A DNA stretch of 64,000 nucleotides from DATAUD01 sp036501665 (GTDB lineage: Bacteria > Verrucomicrobiota > Verrucomicrobiia > Limisphaerales > Palsa-1400), in NCBI GenBank assembly GCA_036501665.1, contig DASXZW010000068.1:59256-123255 (forward strand). Reading direction: 5' to 3'. This document shows positions 1 to 9,027 of this stretch, piece after piece. A model generated the notes under the pieces. It saw nothing but the letters and a program-made list of their open reading frames with translations. It did no database searches and had not been told where the DNA came from. The translations under genes and the position numbers were made by a program. Each line of letters starts with the position of its first letter. Position 1 is the first letter of the stretch.

Positions 1-267
1 AATGACACGCCGAAACGCCTGCTCAATTACGCCACGACAATTGCGCATTACAATCCGGCGAATTGGAGTTTCCTGACGGGGGACCCGGCTCAAATCGGCG
101 GGTTGGCCGATCAGATGGAGGAAAATTTTTGGCGCGAAGCAAACAGTGTGGGGCATAATCTCCGCACTGTCGTCGTGGACGCCAAAGGCCAAATCCGCAA
201 CATCATCCCCGGCAACAAATGGACCGTGGATGAGTTCGTTCAAGACGTGGTCAAGGCCGGGCGGTAA
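1..267 (+). CDS. SCO1/SenC-family protein, C-terminal part
   Basis: This open frame enters from the left edge and stops with TAA at 265-267, giving the last 88 residues. NWSFLTGD followed about 30 residues later by a His (SVGHNLRT) and then VVVDAKGQIRNI matches the C-terminal half of SCO1/SenC proteins, thioredoxin-fold copper chaperones used in cytochrome oxidase assembly. In that family the late His is a copper ligand. The CxxxC copper motif would lie upstream of the window, so copper binding cannot be checked. The family call is fairly firm and the exact role is inferred. Confidence 0.7.
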   Translation, partial: NDTPKRLLNYATTIAHYNPANWSFLTGDPAQIGGLADQMEENFWREANSVGHNLRTVVVDAKGQIRNIIPGNKWTVDEFVQDVVKAGR

Positions 268-470
268 ATTTTTGTTGAGTCCGGCAGGAGTTTTCCCTAT
301 ATAGCTTCACGGTGCGGACAAGGAGCGCATTCGTTTCATCACTAACCGACGCATTTTGCCCACGACAATTTGAAAAATATCAACGTAAAACCCGAAATCT
401 GCGATAGTTGGCACAGAAGCCGCTTCCCGCAGGGCGAGGCGCGATAACGCGGCAAAAGCTGCCCCACAAT

Positions 471-2576
471 ATGAAAATGTACGGTCCTGTTTCCTTAATT
501 ACTCTGTTTCTCGCAATACTGTTTGCATCTTTTTCTTCAAGCCAAGCCGCTACGGTTGTCTGGACCAACACCACTGGCGGCACATGGAGCTCGGAAACAA
601 ACTGGTCCCCAAATGTCATACCTGCTGATGGCGATGATGTGCAGATCACAGCAAGCGGCACTTACGATGTCAGTCTCGACACCGACATTACGGTGAACAG
701 CCTGGTGGTCGGCGGCGCTTCCGGCACGCAAACTTTTCATACCGGGACAAGCCAGGTTTCGCCTGTCTCTTTTTGTGTCATCTACGGCAATGGCGCGATT
801 GATATAGAAGGCGGCGCATTGAGAGGACCGGGACCATTAACCGTTTATGGAACCGTGAATTGGGACGGCGGCTCCCTCGGCAATGGCGGCTCAGTAACAG
901 TCGAGCGTGCCGGAGCGGTTGTGCTCCTCGCTGGCGATGACCATTTGGATGGCGCGCTGACGAACTCGGGCGTGGTCGTGCTTTCCGGCGGAAATCTACA
1001 AATGTTGGGCGCCTGTTTTGACACCACGGGAATGCTGATGAACCTGACCAACGGCGTCGTGGACTTTGCGGGCGACGTCAGCATCATGGCGCTTTGCGGA
1101 TCAGAATCCATTACCAACTATGGAACCGTGATGAAGTCCGGCACCGGGGGATTGTCTGATATTACCGCGCCATTTTACAATTTTGGCAAACTGGACATTG
1201 AAAGCGGAACCATCAGCCTCGATTCGACTTACAGCCTCACGAACGGCAACGTCAATTTTGGGATCACGGACCTTTACGATTACGGCACGTTGGCTGTTTA
1301 CAATGGGATCGGAGAATTGGGCGGAAGCGTCAGCGCGACGTTAATCGGGGATTATCAGCCCATTGCGACCAATGAATTTCCAGTGGTTGAATACGGTTTG
1401 GAAAGCGGCGCATTCTCCAGCACGAACCTCCCTTACATCGACGCCTGGACCACGAACTACACCGAATTTTCGTTCGACCTCATTGTGCTGAACGCGCGGT
1501 CGTTCGTGACCCCGATTCCAGATCAGACCATCGCCGAGTATTCGACCTTGACCCTTAATACCAGCGCCACCGATGCCGACATTCCGCCGCAAACATTGAT
1601 CTACAGCCTTTCCAACGCGCCTGCTGGGATGATGATCGATTCCAACACCGGCGTGTTGACGTGGACGCCCGCGCAAACACAAAGTCCTTCGACGAACGTC
1701 GTCTCCGTGTTATCGACTGACAACGGCACGCCTTCACTGACTGGCAGCACGAATTTCACTGTCGTCGTTTACGAGGTCAACGTTGCCCCCGAATTGCCAC
1801 CCATCGGTGTGCAAACTGTCAACGACTCCTCGCTGCTGACCGTCAACGATTCCGCGAAGGAAACCAACATCCACGCAACGATAACCGGTTACGCTTTGCT
1901 CAATCCACCCGCCGGCGCGAAAATCACCTCCAAAGGCATGGTGACGTGGACGCCCAATCCGCAGCAAGGCCCCAGCACAAACTTGTTCGTATCCGTTGTC
2001 ACCAACAGTGATCCACTTGCGTTGACGAATCCCATTGTGGTGGCGACCAACAACTTTACCGTAATCGTTTTCGCCCCAAGTTTGATGCCGATACTCAATT
2101 ACTCCGTCAGCGCGGGACAAACTTTATCATTCGCAGCGGTGGGCGCGGACAATGATTCCACCCGCACTTTGTCCTACAGCCTCGTTGACGGGCCGCCGAC
2201 GGCGACCATTGACAGTTCCACCGGAGTATTTTCATGGCTTACAAAAAAAGCCGACATTGGAACCACGAATAACGTCACTATACGCGTATCGGACAACAAC
2301 GTCCCGCCGCTCACAGCCAGCCAAACTTTTTCCATAAATGTCGTCGCCCAATCAACATCGCCAACGATGAGTTCAGTGCAAATTTCCAACGGCCAACTCC
2401 AGTTCGCGATAAACGGGCCAGCCGGGTCGAGTTATACCATACAGTCAACGGACGTCCTTCCCGCCGCTCAATGGACCACCGTCCAGACAGTTACCCCGAC
2501 GGCGATGCCTTTCACCTTCAGCCCGACAAATTCAGGAGCGCCAGCGCAATTCTATCGCGTGCTGCTCTCGCCGTAG
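471..2576 (+). CDS. Large secreted protein with cadherin/Ig-like repeats
   Basis: This is a predicted exported protein of 701 residues. The ATG at 471 is chosen because it directly precedes a signal peptide (MKMYGPVSLITLFLAILFA, cleavage near SSSQAA). A TTG start at 408 would place 21 polar residues ahead of it. Residues about 25-340 are Gly/Thr/Asn-rich with autotransporter-like strands (WTNTTGGTWSS, NWSP). Three putative-Ig (He_PIG-like) repeats follow, with TPIPDQT, GVLTWTP, GMVTWTP and GVFSW as repeat landmarks. The end has the FYRVLLSP-type C-terminal module common in secreted verrucomicrobial proteins. No enzyme motif is visible, so a cell-surface or matrix role is only inferred. Confidence 0.75.
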   Translation: MKMYGPVSLITLFLAILFASFSSSQAATVVWTNTTGGTWSSETNWSPNVIPADGDDVQITASGTYDVSLDTDITVNSLVVGGASGTQTFHTGTSQVSPVSFCVIYGNGAIDIEGGALRGPGPLTVYGTVNWDGGSLGNGGSVTVERAGAVVLLAGDDHLDGALTNSGVVVLSGGNLQMLGACFDTTGMLMNLTNGVVDFAGDVSIMALCGSESITNYGTVMKSGTGGLSDITAPFYNFGKLDIESGTISLDSTYSLTNGNVNFGITDLYDYGTLAVYNGIGELGGSVSATLIGDYQPIATNEFPVVEYGLESGAFSSTNLPYIDAWTTNYTEFSFDLIVLNARSFVTPIPDQTIAEYSTLTLNTSATDADIPPQTLIYSLSNAPAGMMIDSNTGVLTWTPAQTQSPSTNVVSVLSTDNGTPSLTGSTNFTVVVYEVNVAPELPPIGVQTVNDSSLLTVNDSAKETNIHATITGYALLNPPAGAKITSKGMVTWTPNPQQGPSTNLFVSVVTNSDPLALTNPIVVATNNFTVIVFAPSLMPILNYSVSAGQTLSFAAVGADNDSTRTLSYSLVDGPPTATIDSSTGVFSWLTKKADIGTTNNVTIRVSDNNVPPLTASQTFSINVVAQSTSPTMSSVQISNGQLQFAINGPAGSSYTIQSTDVLPAAQWTTVQTVTPTAMPFTFSPTNSGAPAQFYRVLLSP

Positions 2577-2585
2577 ATTTTCATT

Positions 2586-2655
2586 CCTAATCCTAATCTT
2601 AATCCTAATCGATTATTCAGATTGAATTATGATTATGATTAGGATTAGGATTAGG
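2586..2655. repeat. Inverted hexamer-repeat hairpin ahead of rlmI
   Basis: The left arm (2586-2610) is built from CCTAAT units and the right arm (2631-2655) from ATTAGG units. The two 25-nt arms pair with two mismatches around a 20-nt loop. The right arm runs into the AGGAGGG Shine-Dalgarno of rlmI (2653-2659), so a folded RNA would partly cover that ribosome-binding site. There is no T-tract, so it is not a classical terminator. Confidence 0.7.
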
Positions 2656-2666
2656 AGGGAAAGAAG

Positions 2667-3959
2667 ATGTCCGAACGTCAAAATGCCCCACGCTTGCAAA
2701 TTCTCTTCCTGCTGGCTGGCTATCTTCCGCGCGCGATGACACACTCCCGCCGACTTATGGAACCTTTGCCGTCTGTTTTGCTCAACCCCGGCGCGGCGGA
2801 CCGCGTTGTTGCGGGTCATCCGTGGATTTACGCCGGCTCGGTGCTGCGTTTGACCAGGCCCGCCGAGGATGGCGCGCTGGTGCAGATCAAAGATCATCGG
2901 CAACGGCAGCTCGGAGTCGGTTTTTACAATTCCAAATCAAAAATCCAGGTGCGGTTGCTCGACCCGGAGCGCATTGTTCCCGACGCCGCTTTTTTTGAGG
3001 GCCGTATTCGGGCGGCGCTGGCCGTCCGGCAAAAACATTTGTCCGGCGCGACTTCATTCCGCGTCGTCAACGCGGAAAGCGATTTTCTCAGCGGATTGAT
3101 CGTCGATAAATATGCGGACGTCCTGGTCGTGCAAATCTCGTCGCTTGGAATGGACCAGCGCAAGGAACTGATCATCGACGCCTTGCAAACGGTGCTCTCG
3201 CCGCGCGCCATCGTGGAACGCAGCGAAGCGTCCTTCCGAAAATTCGAGGGTTTGGAGGAAAGCAATGGGACACTTCGCGGCGAGGTCAATGGCCCCGTGC
3301 GGATCGAACTCAACGGATTAAAATTCGATGTCGATATTGTCGGCGGACACAAGACCGGACTTTACCTGGATCAGCAGCGCAATTACCAACTGACCGCCAA
3401 TCTCATTAAGTCTGGCGAAGTCCTTGACTGCTTCAGTTTTGTCGGCGGATTTGGGCTTCATTGCGCGAGGGCAGGCGCGGCGCATGTCCATTGCCTTGAC
3501 CAAAGCGCCGAGGCGGTCGCCGCCGCGCAACGCCACGCGGAACTCAACGGGGTCGTGGATCGTTGCACTTTTGAAACTGTCAATGTATTTGACTGGCTCA
3601 AGGAGCGCACGGCAGTTCGCCCGCACGAGCGCGTGGTCCCGCGATTCGACGCCATTATCCTCGACCCTCCATCTTTCACGAGAACGCGCGCCGCAGTGAA
3701 TGACGCGATGCGTGGCTACAAGGAAATCCATCTGCGCGCCTTGAAGTTGCTGAAATCGGGCGGAACGTTGGCGACATTTTGCTGCTCGCATCACGTCGAT
3801 ACGCAATTGTTCGAGGCGGTGATTATGGAAGCCGCGTTTGACGCCCGCCGGATTTTGCGGCGCGTGGCAATTTTCGATCAATCCCCGGACCACCCTGTTT
3901 TGCCCGCCGTCCCCGAAACCGAATATCTTAAGGGCTTTGCTTTTGAGGTTGTGCGCTAG
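2667..3959 (+). CDS. rlmI: 23S rRNA m5C methyltransferase, RlmI family
   Basis: This is a class I SAM-dependent methyltransferase of 430 residues. E. coli RlmI methylates C1962 of 23S rRNA. An N-terminal PUA-like domain spans about residues 34-115 (GHPWIYAGSV). Then come KTGLYLDQQRN (about 229), the SAM-binding motif DCFSFVGGFG (about 254), the motif IV DPPSF (about 333) and a late CCSHHV Cys motif. The ATG at 2667 has an AGGAGGG Shine-Dalgarno 7 nt away. The family's conserved start aligns nearer the Met at 2757, so the first 30 residues are less certain. The gene end overlaps the convergent DUF4337 gene by 32 nt. Confidence 0.88.
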   Translation: MSERQNAPRLQILFLLAGYLPRAMTHSRRLMEPLPSVLLNPGAADRVVAGHPWIYAGSVLRLTRPAEDGALVQIKDHRQRQLGVGFYNSKSKIQVRLLDPERIVPDAAFFEGRIRAALAVRQKHLSGATSFRVVNAESDFLSGLIVDKYADVLVVQISSLGMDQRKELIIDALQTVLSPRAIVERSEASFRKFEGLEESNGTLRGEVNGPVRIELNGLKFDVDIVGGHKTGLYLDQQRNYQLTANLIKSGEVLDCFSFVGGFGLHCARAGAAHVHCLDQSAEAVAAAQRHAELNGVVDRCTFETVNVFDWLKERTAVRPHERVVPRFDAIILDPPSFTRTRAAVNDAMRGYKEIHLRALKLLKSGGTLATFCCSHHVDTQLFEAVIMEAAFDARRILRRVAIFDQSPDHPVLPAVPETEYLKGFAFEVVR

Positions 3960-4563
3960 CCGGATTGTCGTCCGGCACTATTGGCATCGGGATCATTTTC
4001 GCGCTCACCATGTAAACGATGCCAACGCAGGCCAGCGCGATCGCGAAAATCCACAGCGGCTTTTTCTTTGTTAACAGACACATCGAGGCTGTTGCTATTG
4101 AAACACTGAACAGCGAAATGGACAATCCAAGCCGTCCTCCAGCCCTGCTGGCATAATTGCGCTTTAGCTCAAGTTTGTCGGCCTTCTCCTTGATCTCCAA
4201 CTTTTTCTGATTGTAGGCGGCAATTTTGGCTTCAAAAGCCTTTTGCTGTTTGACGGCTTCGGCATCGGTGCCGCTCTTGACAACCTGATCGCGTGTCAAC
4301 TCGAACATGTGCTGCTTGATCGATTGGGATTCGTAAAAGTTCCACTGATCGGAAGCCTGCGCCTGCGACATCTGGCCCATGCTGCTGTATTTGCCGCCCC
4401 ATTGCGCGGCGATGGAGGCAACCACTGCGATGAGAACCACCGTCAATGAAACGTATTTGGTCCACGCCTCCCGTTTTTCCTTTTCTTTTGTGGCCGCGCG
4501 ATCTGCCTTGAGATCGGCGATAAACGTTTTCAGTTCATTTAATTCATTGCGAAAATCATCCAT
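3928..4563 (-). CDS. DUF4337-family membrane protein
   Basis: This is a 211-residue membrane protein. It has a charged cytoplasmic N-terminus (about residues 1-36) and a first membrane segment at about 38-56 (YVSLTVVLIAVVASIAAQW). A polar stretch with QWNFYESQSIKQ and a likely coiled coil (about 100-135) follows, then two C-terminal membrane segments (LGLSISLFSVSIATASM and IFAIALACVGIVYMV). The order TM, AQW, then a Tyr/Gln-rich 'YESQSIK' motif is characteristic of DUF4337, whose function is unknown. Its 3' end overlaps rlmI tail to tail, so the two may affect each other's transcript ends. Confidence 0.7.
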   Translation of the reverse strand: MDDFRNELNELKTFIADLKADRAATKEKEKREAWTKYVSLTVVLIAVVASIAAQWGGKYSSMGQMSQAQASDQWNFYESQSIKQHMFELTRDQVVKSGTDAEAVKQQKAFEAKIAAYNQKKLEIKEKADKLELKRNYASRAGGRLGLSISLFSVSIATASMCLLTKKKPLWIFAIALACVGIVYMVSAKMIPMPIVPDDNPASAQPQKQSP

Positions 4564-4836
4564 AATTTCTGCACTTTGTATTCTACACTAGCGGCGCGCG
4601 AAAGCAGAAAACGCGGAACGCTTGTCGCATTTTTCGCTAACTTTTCGCTGGTAAGTGAAGCATCTCCGTTCATTCAAGGTCCGTCGGAGCTCGGATAACA
4701 GAGGCTTTCGCCAACTTGTTCTGGTCGCGGATTTCCTCTTTGCTATAGCACTTGGAAAAATAGCCGACCGGGCGCTTCGGTATCGGCCTTTCTCGTTTTT
4801 TCTGTACTTTCGTTGCTTTCACAGGCTGATTTATTT

Positions 4837-5862
4837 TTACTCAAAAAACTGCTGGAAACCGCGCGATTGGTAAACTTCAACCTTCGCTCCCGGTTGGCGG
4901 AGAATTCGCGCGAAGGCGTCCGGCGTTTTGGCGATGAATTTCAGTGCGTCCTTCGGATCAATCACGCTCATCACTTTTGTCAGCCCATCGGCGGTGAAAT
5001 CATCTGGCGCAATGACCGTGACAAGGCGATGGTCTGTCAAACCTATTCCAGTTCGCGGGTCAACGATGTGAGAATACCGCGTGCCGTTTATTTCGAGGCG
5101 TTGAAACTGGTCGCCCGAAGTCGAAATGCCGGCGTGCGAAACCATCAAATATCGGGCGCTCGGCGCGTTGGTGGCGTCGAGCGGCGGCAATTCAATACGC
5201 CAACCGGATTTGCCCGGCGGAGGGCCGCTGACGGCCATGTCGCCGCCGCCGGAAATAAGGACATTCGTGATCCCAAGATTAGCCAGCGTTCGCATCGCTT
5301 GATCGACGGCGTAGCCTTTGGCGATGCCTCCAAGGTCAAGACGCATGTTGGGCGCGATCAATTTTACGGTGTGACGCGTTGGATCGAGAACCATTTTAGT
5401 GTAACCCACGGCGGTCCGGGCTTTGGCAAGGCGATTCGGATCGGGCAAAGCTCCCTGTCGCCGCGCATAACGCCACAGATTTACATAAGGCCCGACGGTC
5501 ACGTCGAATGCGCCATGACTTCGCTCCGCAAGGTCCTGCGCCCGCGCGAGAACCGCCCACAGGTCCGGGCTGACGGCAACCGCCTCATCGTGACCGGAGG
5601 TTTGGGAGAGCTTGCTCAGCTCGCTGTCCGAATCGTAATCGGTCATGACGTCATTAAGTTGCTTGATGCGGGCAAACGCCGCGGCGGCGGTTCCTTCGGC
5701 GAGGTTTTTGGATCGGGCGTAAAGGACAATGCGGAAGGGCACCCCCATTTCAGCCCGCTCAAATTCGTAGCGAGCCAGCGGCGCGGGTTCCGGCGGAACC
5801 GCAACGCATCCGGCAAACAGAACAACCAGGACTATGGACAACAATCTAATCATTTTGAGCAT
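4837..5862 (-). CDS. apbE: ApbE-family FAD:protein FMN transferase lipoprotein
   Basis: This is a predicted exported lipoprotein of 341 residues (signal segment with lipobox LFAGC). ApbE enzymes attach FMN from FAD to a Thr of periplasmic flavoproteins such as the Rnf and Nqr subunits. Recognisable motifs are GAFDVTVGP (about 117), DLGGIAKGYAVDQA, SGGGDMAVSG, HIVDPRTG and the metal-site TADGLTKVMSV. All are intact, so an active enzyme is likely. No flavoprotein target is encoded nearby in the window. It lies upstream of DUF4337 on the same strand with a 273-nt gap that shows no feature I can support. Confidence 0.88.
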   Translation of the reverse strand: MLKMIRLLSIVLVVLFAGCVAVPPEPAPLARYEFERAEMGVPFRIVLYARSKNLAEGTAAAAFARIKQLNDVMTDYDSDSELSKLSQTSGHDEAVAVSPDLWAVLARAQDLAERSHGAFDVTVGPYVNLWRYARRQGALPDPNRLAKARTAVGYTKMVLDPTRHTVKLIAPNMRLDLGGIAKGYAVDQAMRTLANLGITNVLISGGGDMAVSGPPPGKSGWRIELPPLDATNAPSARYLMVSHAGISTSGDQFQRLEINGTRYSHIVDPRTGIGLTDHRLVTVIAPDDFTADGLTKVMSVIDPKDALKFIAKTPDAFARILRQPGAKVEVYQSRGFQQFFE

Positions 5863-5988
5863 CTCGCGGCGTTCAATTATGCCGCAAGAAACACGAAAGT
5901 CTCGCGGGAAAAGCCTCCAAATTCTTCGCCAAAGCCGTGTTGTAATTTGCGAACTGCGGTTGTATAGTCAAAAAAATCGTCGCAACCT

Positions 5989-6417
5989 ATGAAAATCCAC
6001 CCAGTCGTTTTATTCGTCCTTTGCTGCGCACTTTGCGGTTGCGACCGCCAGAATAACGGCAATTCGTCGAACACCTCAGCGGCAAAGGAAAACGATTCCG
6101 AGGACCAGAGGCACCAGGCCCAATGGGATAATTATGATAAACGGGCAAAGCAATCAGAGGAACAACTTCGGGATAACGCACAAATGCAGAAGCAGTCAGA
6201 GGATCAGCTCCGGAATCACGCTGAAATGCAGAAACGGGCGGATGAATTGCTGCAGGGCCAGGAAGAGATGGACAAGCGGGCTGACGGCGTCCTCGCCGCG
6301 CAGGAACGCATGTTGAAACGGCAGGAAGATGATGTCGCCAGATTCGAGAAAGTTCTCGACACATGGGAGACCCAGCAGAAGCAGTATCAGAAGTATTTGG
6401 ATTCGCTGTCGAAATGA
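5989..6417 (+). CDS. Coiled-coil lipoprotein
   Basis: This is a 142-residue lipoprotein precursor. The signal peptide (MKIHPVVLFVLCCA) ends in the lipobox LCGC, so the mature protein should start at Cys18. After a polar linker (about 20-45), residues 46-135 form one long Gln/Glu/Lys-rich helix with internal repeats (KQSEEQLRDNAQMQ, KQSEDQLRNHAEMQ, KRADELLQGQEEM), predicted as a coiled coil. There is no enzymatic motif and I do not recognise a family. Possible roles are an envelope spacer or an Lpp-like structural protein, which is an analogy only. Confidence 0.7.
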   Translation: MKIHPVVLFVLCCALCGCDRQNNGNSSNTSAAKENDSEDQRHQAQWDNYDKRAKQSEEQLRDNAQMQKQSEDQLRNHAEMQKRADELLQGQEEMDKRADGVLAAQERMLKRQEDDVARFEKVLDTWETQQKQYQKYLDSLSK

Positions 6418-6444
6418 CAACCGTGCATGGCGATGGTAAGCGGC

Positions 6445-6963
6445 TTAGTGGGCAGCTTCCGGCTTTTGCAGAGATTGAACGGTTTCGACGCGCGTGATGA
6501 GCCAGTGGCCGTCGATCTTGCGAAGCTCGAATTTCATTTCCTGCGGGTTCAGGTCGGCGTCACCGGAGATTTTCACTTCGGCGGTCACATCCGCGGTGGC
6601 GGATTGTTTGTCCGGGGCAATTGTCAACATAACATCGGGAAAAGTGATCTTGACACTCTCGATTGAGCCGCGAGCGGCGAGCGCTGCCTGGACAATTTCA
6701 TCGCGCCCAGCCATTTGGCGCGCCTGATGCCCCGGAAGGTCGAGGTTAATTTCGACGTTTGTAGCGAAGAAATACTGGAGCCGTTGAGCGCTCGCCATTT
6801 TGGACAACGCGCTCTGGCTGGAATCAAACGACGCGGCGCGGGCAGTTTCAGCGAGGCGTTTCCGAATCACCTTGTCGGCGCTTGGAAAAAACACGCCCCA
6901 AAGCCAGACAGCAGCGGCAACAACAAGTGCGATAACAACTATGCGCAAAGCAATTTTCACCAA
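6445..6963 (-). CDS. Membrane-anchored NTF2-like (SnoaL/DUF4440-type) protein
   Basis: This is a 172-residue protein with one N-terminal membrane segment (IALRIVVIALVVAAAVWLWGVFF) followed by a domain resembling NTF2/SnoaL folds. That domain has a helix ending AGRDEIVQA and strands such as SIESVKITFPDV, SATADVTAEVKI and GHWLITRVE. Its start codon (TTG at 6963 or GTG at 6960) overlaps the stop of the signal peptidase gene, which indicates translational coupling. The coupling suggests a shared role at the membrane, but the ligand or partner cannot be told from sequence. Confidence 0.7.
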   Translation of the reverse strand: MVKIALRIVVIALVVAAAVWLWGVFFPSADKVIRKRLAETARAASFDSSQSALSKMASAQRLQYFFATNVEINLDLPGHQARQMAGRDEIVQAALAARGSIESVKITFPDVMLTIAPDKQSATADVTAEVKISGDADLNPQEMKFELRKIDGHWLITRVETVQSLQKPEAAH

Positions 6964-7502
6964 ACCACCTTCCCGACAATGCGCGTTCTCTCAACCTTTC
7001 CGAAAAAGTGATCGAACTGCGACATCGTGCGATTGTCCCCCACAACGAAATAATCGCCCGGCCCCAACTTCATTGTGACGGTGTTCCAATCGCATTTTTC
7101 CTTTTCGTATGGCTCATCCAAAACCTGGCCGTTAATCATGACGTGACCCCCTCGAAATGCCACGGTTTCTCCCGGCAATCCGATGATTCGTTTGAGATAG
7201 ATAATGCTTGGCTTCGAACCGTCATCGGGCGTTAAGCGAATCCCAACAACGTCGCCGCGCTGCGGTTCGTGACGTTTGTAAACGAGGCGGTTGATGACAT
7301 TTGCCGCGCCATCGTGATAGTTGGGTTCCATGCTGACGCCGCTCACGCGAATCGGCAGCAGCGTGTAATTGAAAACAAGCCAGCACAGGACTCCCAGGAC
7401 AACCGCGCGAACCAACGTAGTCGCCGGATTTCGGCCAATCGTCACAACACGGAGCCATCCGAGAAAGCCTTTGTTTGGCTCAGTGGCCTGACGAGCTGTC
7501 AT
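6957..7502 (-). CDS. lepB: Signal peptidase I
   Basis: This type I signal peptidase of 181 residues removes signal peptides on the outer face of the inner membrane. A single N-terminal membrane segment (about 33-50, LVRAVVLGVLCWLVF) is followed by the nucleophile motif SGVSMEPN (catalytic Ser). Next are the general-base motif YLKRIIGLPGE (catalytic Lys) and the GDYFVVGDNR box E. It is shorter than E. coli LepB (324 residues), as in many Gram-positive-like forms. It is translationally coupled to the NTF2-like gene downstream. The many secreted proteins in the window are its plausible substrates. Confidence 0.9.
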   Translation of the reverse strand: MTARQATEPNKGFLGWLRVVTIGRNPATTLVRAVVLGVLCWLVFNYTLLPIRVSGVSMEPNYHDGAANVINRLVYKRHEPQRGDVVGIRLTPDDGSKPSIIYLKRIIGLPGETVAFRGGHVMINGQVLDEPYEKEKCDWNTVTMKLGPGDYFVVGDNRTMSQFDHFFGKVERTRIVGKVVW

Positions 7503-7540
7503 TGACCCAATGTTCAGTGAAATCGGCAGGGATGCAATGC

Positions 7541-7593
7541 TGGTAGCGGGATTTATAGACAGAATAATCCAATCGCTGTGAGCAGCGCTACCA
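7541..7593. repeat. Small inverted repeat, REP-like hairpin
   Basis: TGGTAGCG (7541-7548) is matched by CGCTACCA (7586-7593). Inside it, CGCTG-TGAG-CAGCG (7574-7587) forms a small hairpin followed by TACCAAACTGC. The hairpin-plus-CCAA tail resembles the REP elements at 34.7 kb in layout, though not closely in sequence. It lies between divergent lepB and the S41 gene. Confidence 0.35.
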
Positions 7594-7666
7594 AACTGCA
7601 GTGACTTGGAACAATCCAGGTTAAAACCGAATTTGATTGAAGTAAGCCCCCCGCAGATGGTCTGCT

Positions 7667-8944
7667 ATGCGTTCCATGTTGGCCCGGCCTGGCGAAAAAT
7701 TGACGCTTCTTTCAGCCCGCATTCGTGGACGATACGCCATTGCGTTTGCGATGGCTTTGTCCCTGTGCGCCGGCGTGCTTTTTGAGCGATGGGTAATGTT
7801 TGCTGGCGTCCCTTCCGAAGCGACCGATCAATTTGTTTTAATGTCCCAGGCCTGGAAAACGATCGAACATTATTACGTTGATCGCGGCGCAGTTCGCGCC
7901 AAAGCCATGGCCTACGGCGCAATCAACGGGATGACCGAATCCCTCGGCGACACCGGTCACAGCGTCTTCCTGACGCCGCAACAAACCAAAAGAGCCGATG
8001 CCGCCATGCAAGGCAAGCTGACCGGCGTCGGCATCGAGATTCGAGCCAGGGATCGGCAGACCGTCGTGGTCGCGCCAATAGACGGTTCGCCGGCGCAAAC
8101 CGCTGGCGTCCGCGCGGGCGATGTCATCATGGAAGTGGACGGCCTTCCCGTCACCGGGCTGCCCTTTACGCAAATTGCCGGGAAAATTTCCGGCGTCGCG
8201 GGCCAGCCGGTGGAATTGACTGTCCTGAATCCGCGGGACGGCCGGAAACGCGTGATCCGCATCGTGCGAGAGGCAATGAAAATCAACAACGTCAGTTGGC
8301 AGCGGCTTCCGGGAACGTCGCTGGCGCATTTGCGAATCGCGATGTTCAGCGAAGGCATATCAAACGACTTTATCAAGGCGCTGGACGACATCCAAAAGCA
8401 GAACCTTAAAGGGATTATACTTGACCTACGCAATGACCCTGGCGGTGTGCTGGAAGAGGCTGTGTCCATCGCCAGCCAGTTCCTTCAATCGGGATATGTT
8501 CTTTGGGAAAAAGACGCCAACAGCATCATCACTCCCGTCCCGGTCAGGCCCGGCGGAATCGCGACCAATATCCCAATGGCCCTTCTCATCAACGGCGGTT
8601 CAGCCAGCGATTCGGAAATTGTCGCGGGCGCATTGCGCGACAACCACCGCGCCACGCTAATCGGCGAAACAACTTTTGGCACCGGGACAGTGTTGTCGGA
8701 GTTTGACCTGAACGACGGCTCGACCTTGATGCTGGCCGTGCAGGAATGGCTGACGCCGATCAAGCAATCATTCTGGCACCGCGGAATCGAACCGGATATA
8801 AAAATCAGGCTTGGTCCCGAAGTGTCTCCCTTGTTGCCCAACGCAGAACGCGACATGACTGAGGACCAATTGAATGCCTCCAGCGACCTCCAACTCCGCA
8901 AAGCCATCGAAGTGCTCGCCAGTCAGACCAAGCGGGAATTCTAA
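7667..8944 (+). CDS. S41-family C-terminal processing peptidase homologue lacking the catalytic Lys
   Basis: This is a 425-residue Ctp/Tsp-like protein. It has an N-terminal membrane anchor (about 23-42) and a PDZ domain (about 120-200; KLTGVGIEI, AGVRAGDVIMEVDG). The S41 core follows, with GIILDLRNDPGG and the nucleophile region GGSASDSEIVAGAL. In Tsp/CtpA the catalytic Ser is followed 25 residues later by Lys in TFGKG. Here Ser314 is present, but the equivalent position is Thr339 (GETTFGTGTVL). The rest of the fold is intact, including WLTP and GIEPD. It is either an inactive homologue or a variant subfamily with another mechanism. Confidence 0.85.
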   Translation: MRSMLARPGEKLTLLSARIRGRYAIAFAMALSLCAGVLFERWVMFAGVPSEATDQFVLMSQAWKTIEHYYVDRGAVRAKAMAYGAINGMTESLGDTGHSVFLTPQQTKRADAAMQGKLTGVGIEIRARDRQTVVVAPIDGSPAQTAGVRAGDVIMEVDGLPVTGLPFTQIAGKISGVAGQPVELTVLNPRDGRKRVIRIVREAMKINNVSWQRLPGTSLAHLRIAMFSEGISNDFIKALDDIQKQNLKGIILDLRNDPGGVLEEAVSIASQFLQSGYVLWEKDANSIITPVPVRPGGIATNIPMALLINGGSASDSEIVAGALRDNHRATLIGETTFGTGTVLSEFDLNDGSTLMLAVQEWLTPIKQSFWHRGIEPDIKIRLGPEVSPLLPNAERDMTEDQLNASSDLQLRKAIEVLASQTKREF

Positions 8945-9027
8945 ACGAGCGAATGGCTTCGAGAGGGCGCGAAATTTTTCTCTAATAAATCGCCCAAATG
9001 CAGCTTAGTTGATAAAACAACACCCGC

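Noticed and set aside
408..470. Upstream TTG start for the secreted Ig-like protein
   Set aside because: It puts 21 polar residues before a clear signal peptide, which would block recognition. ATG 471 fits.
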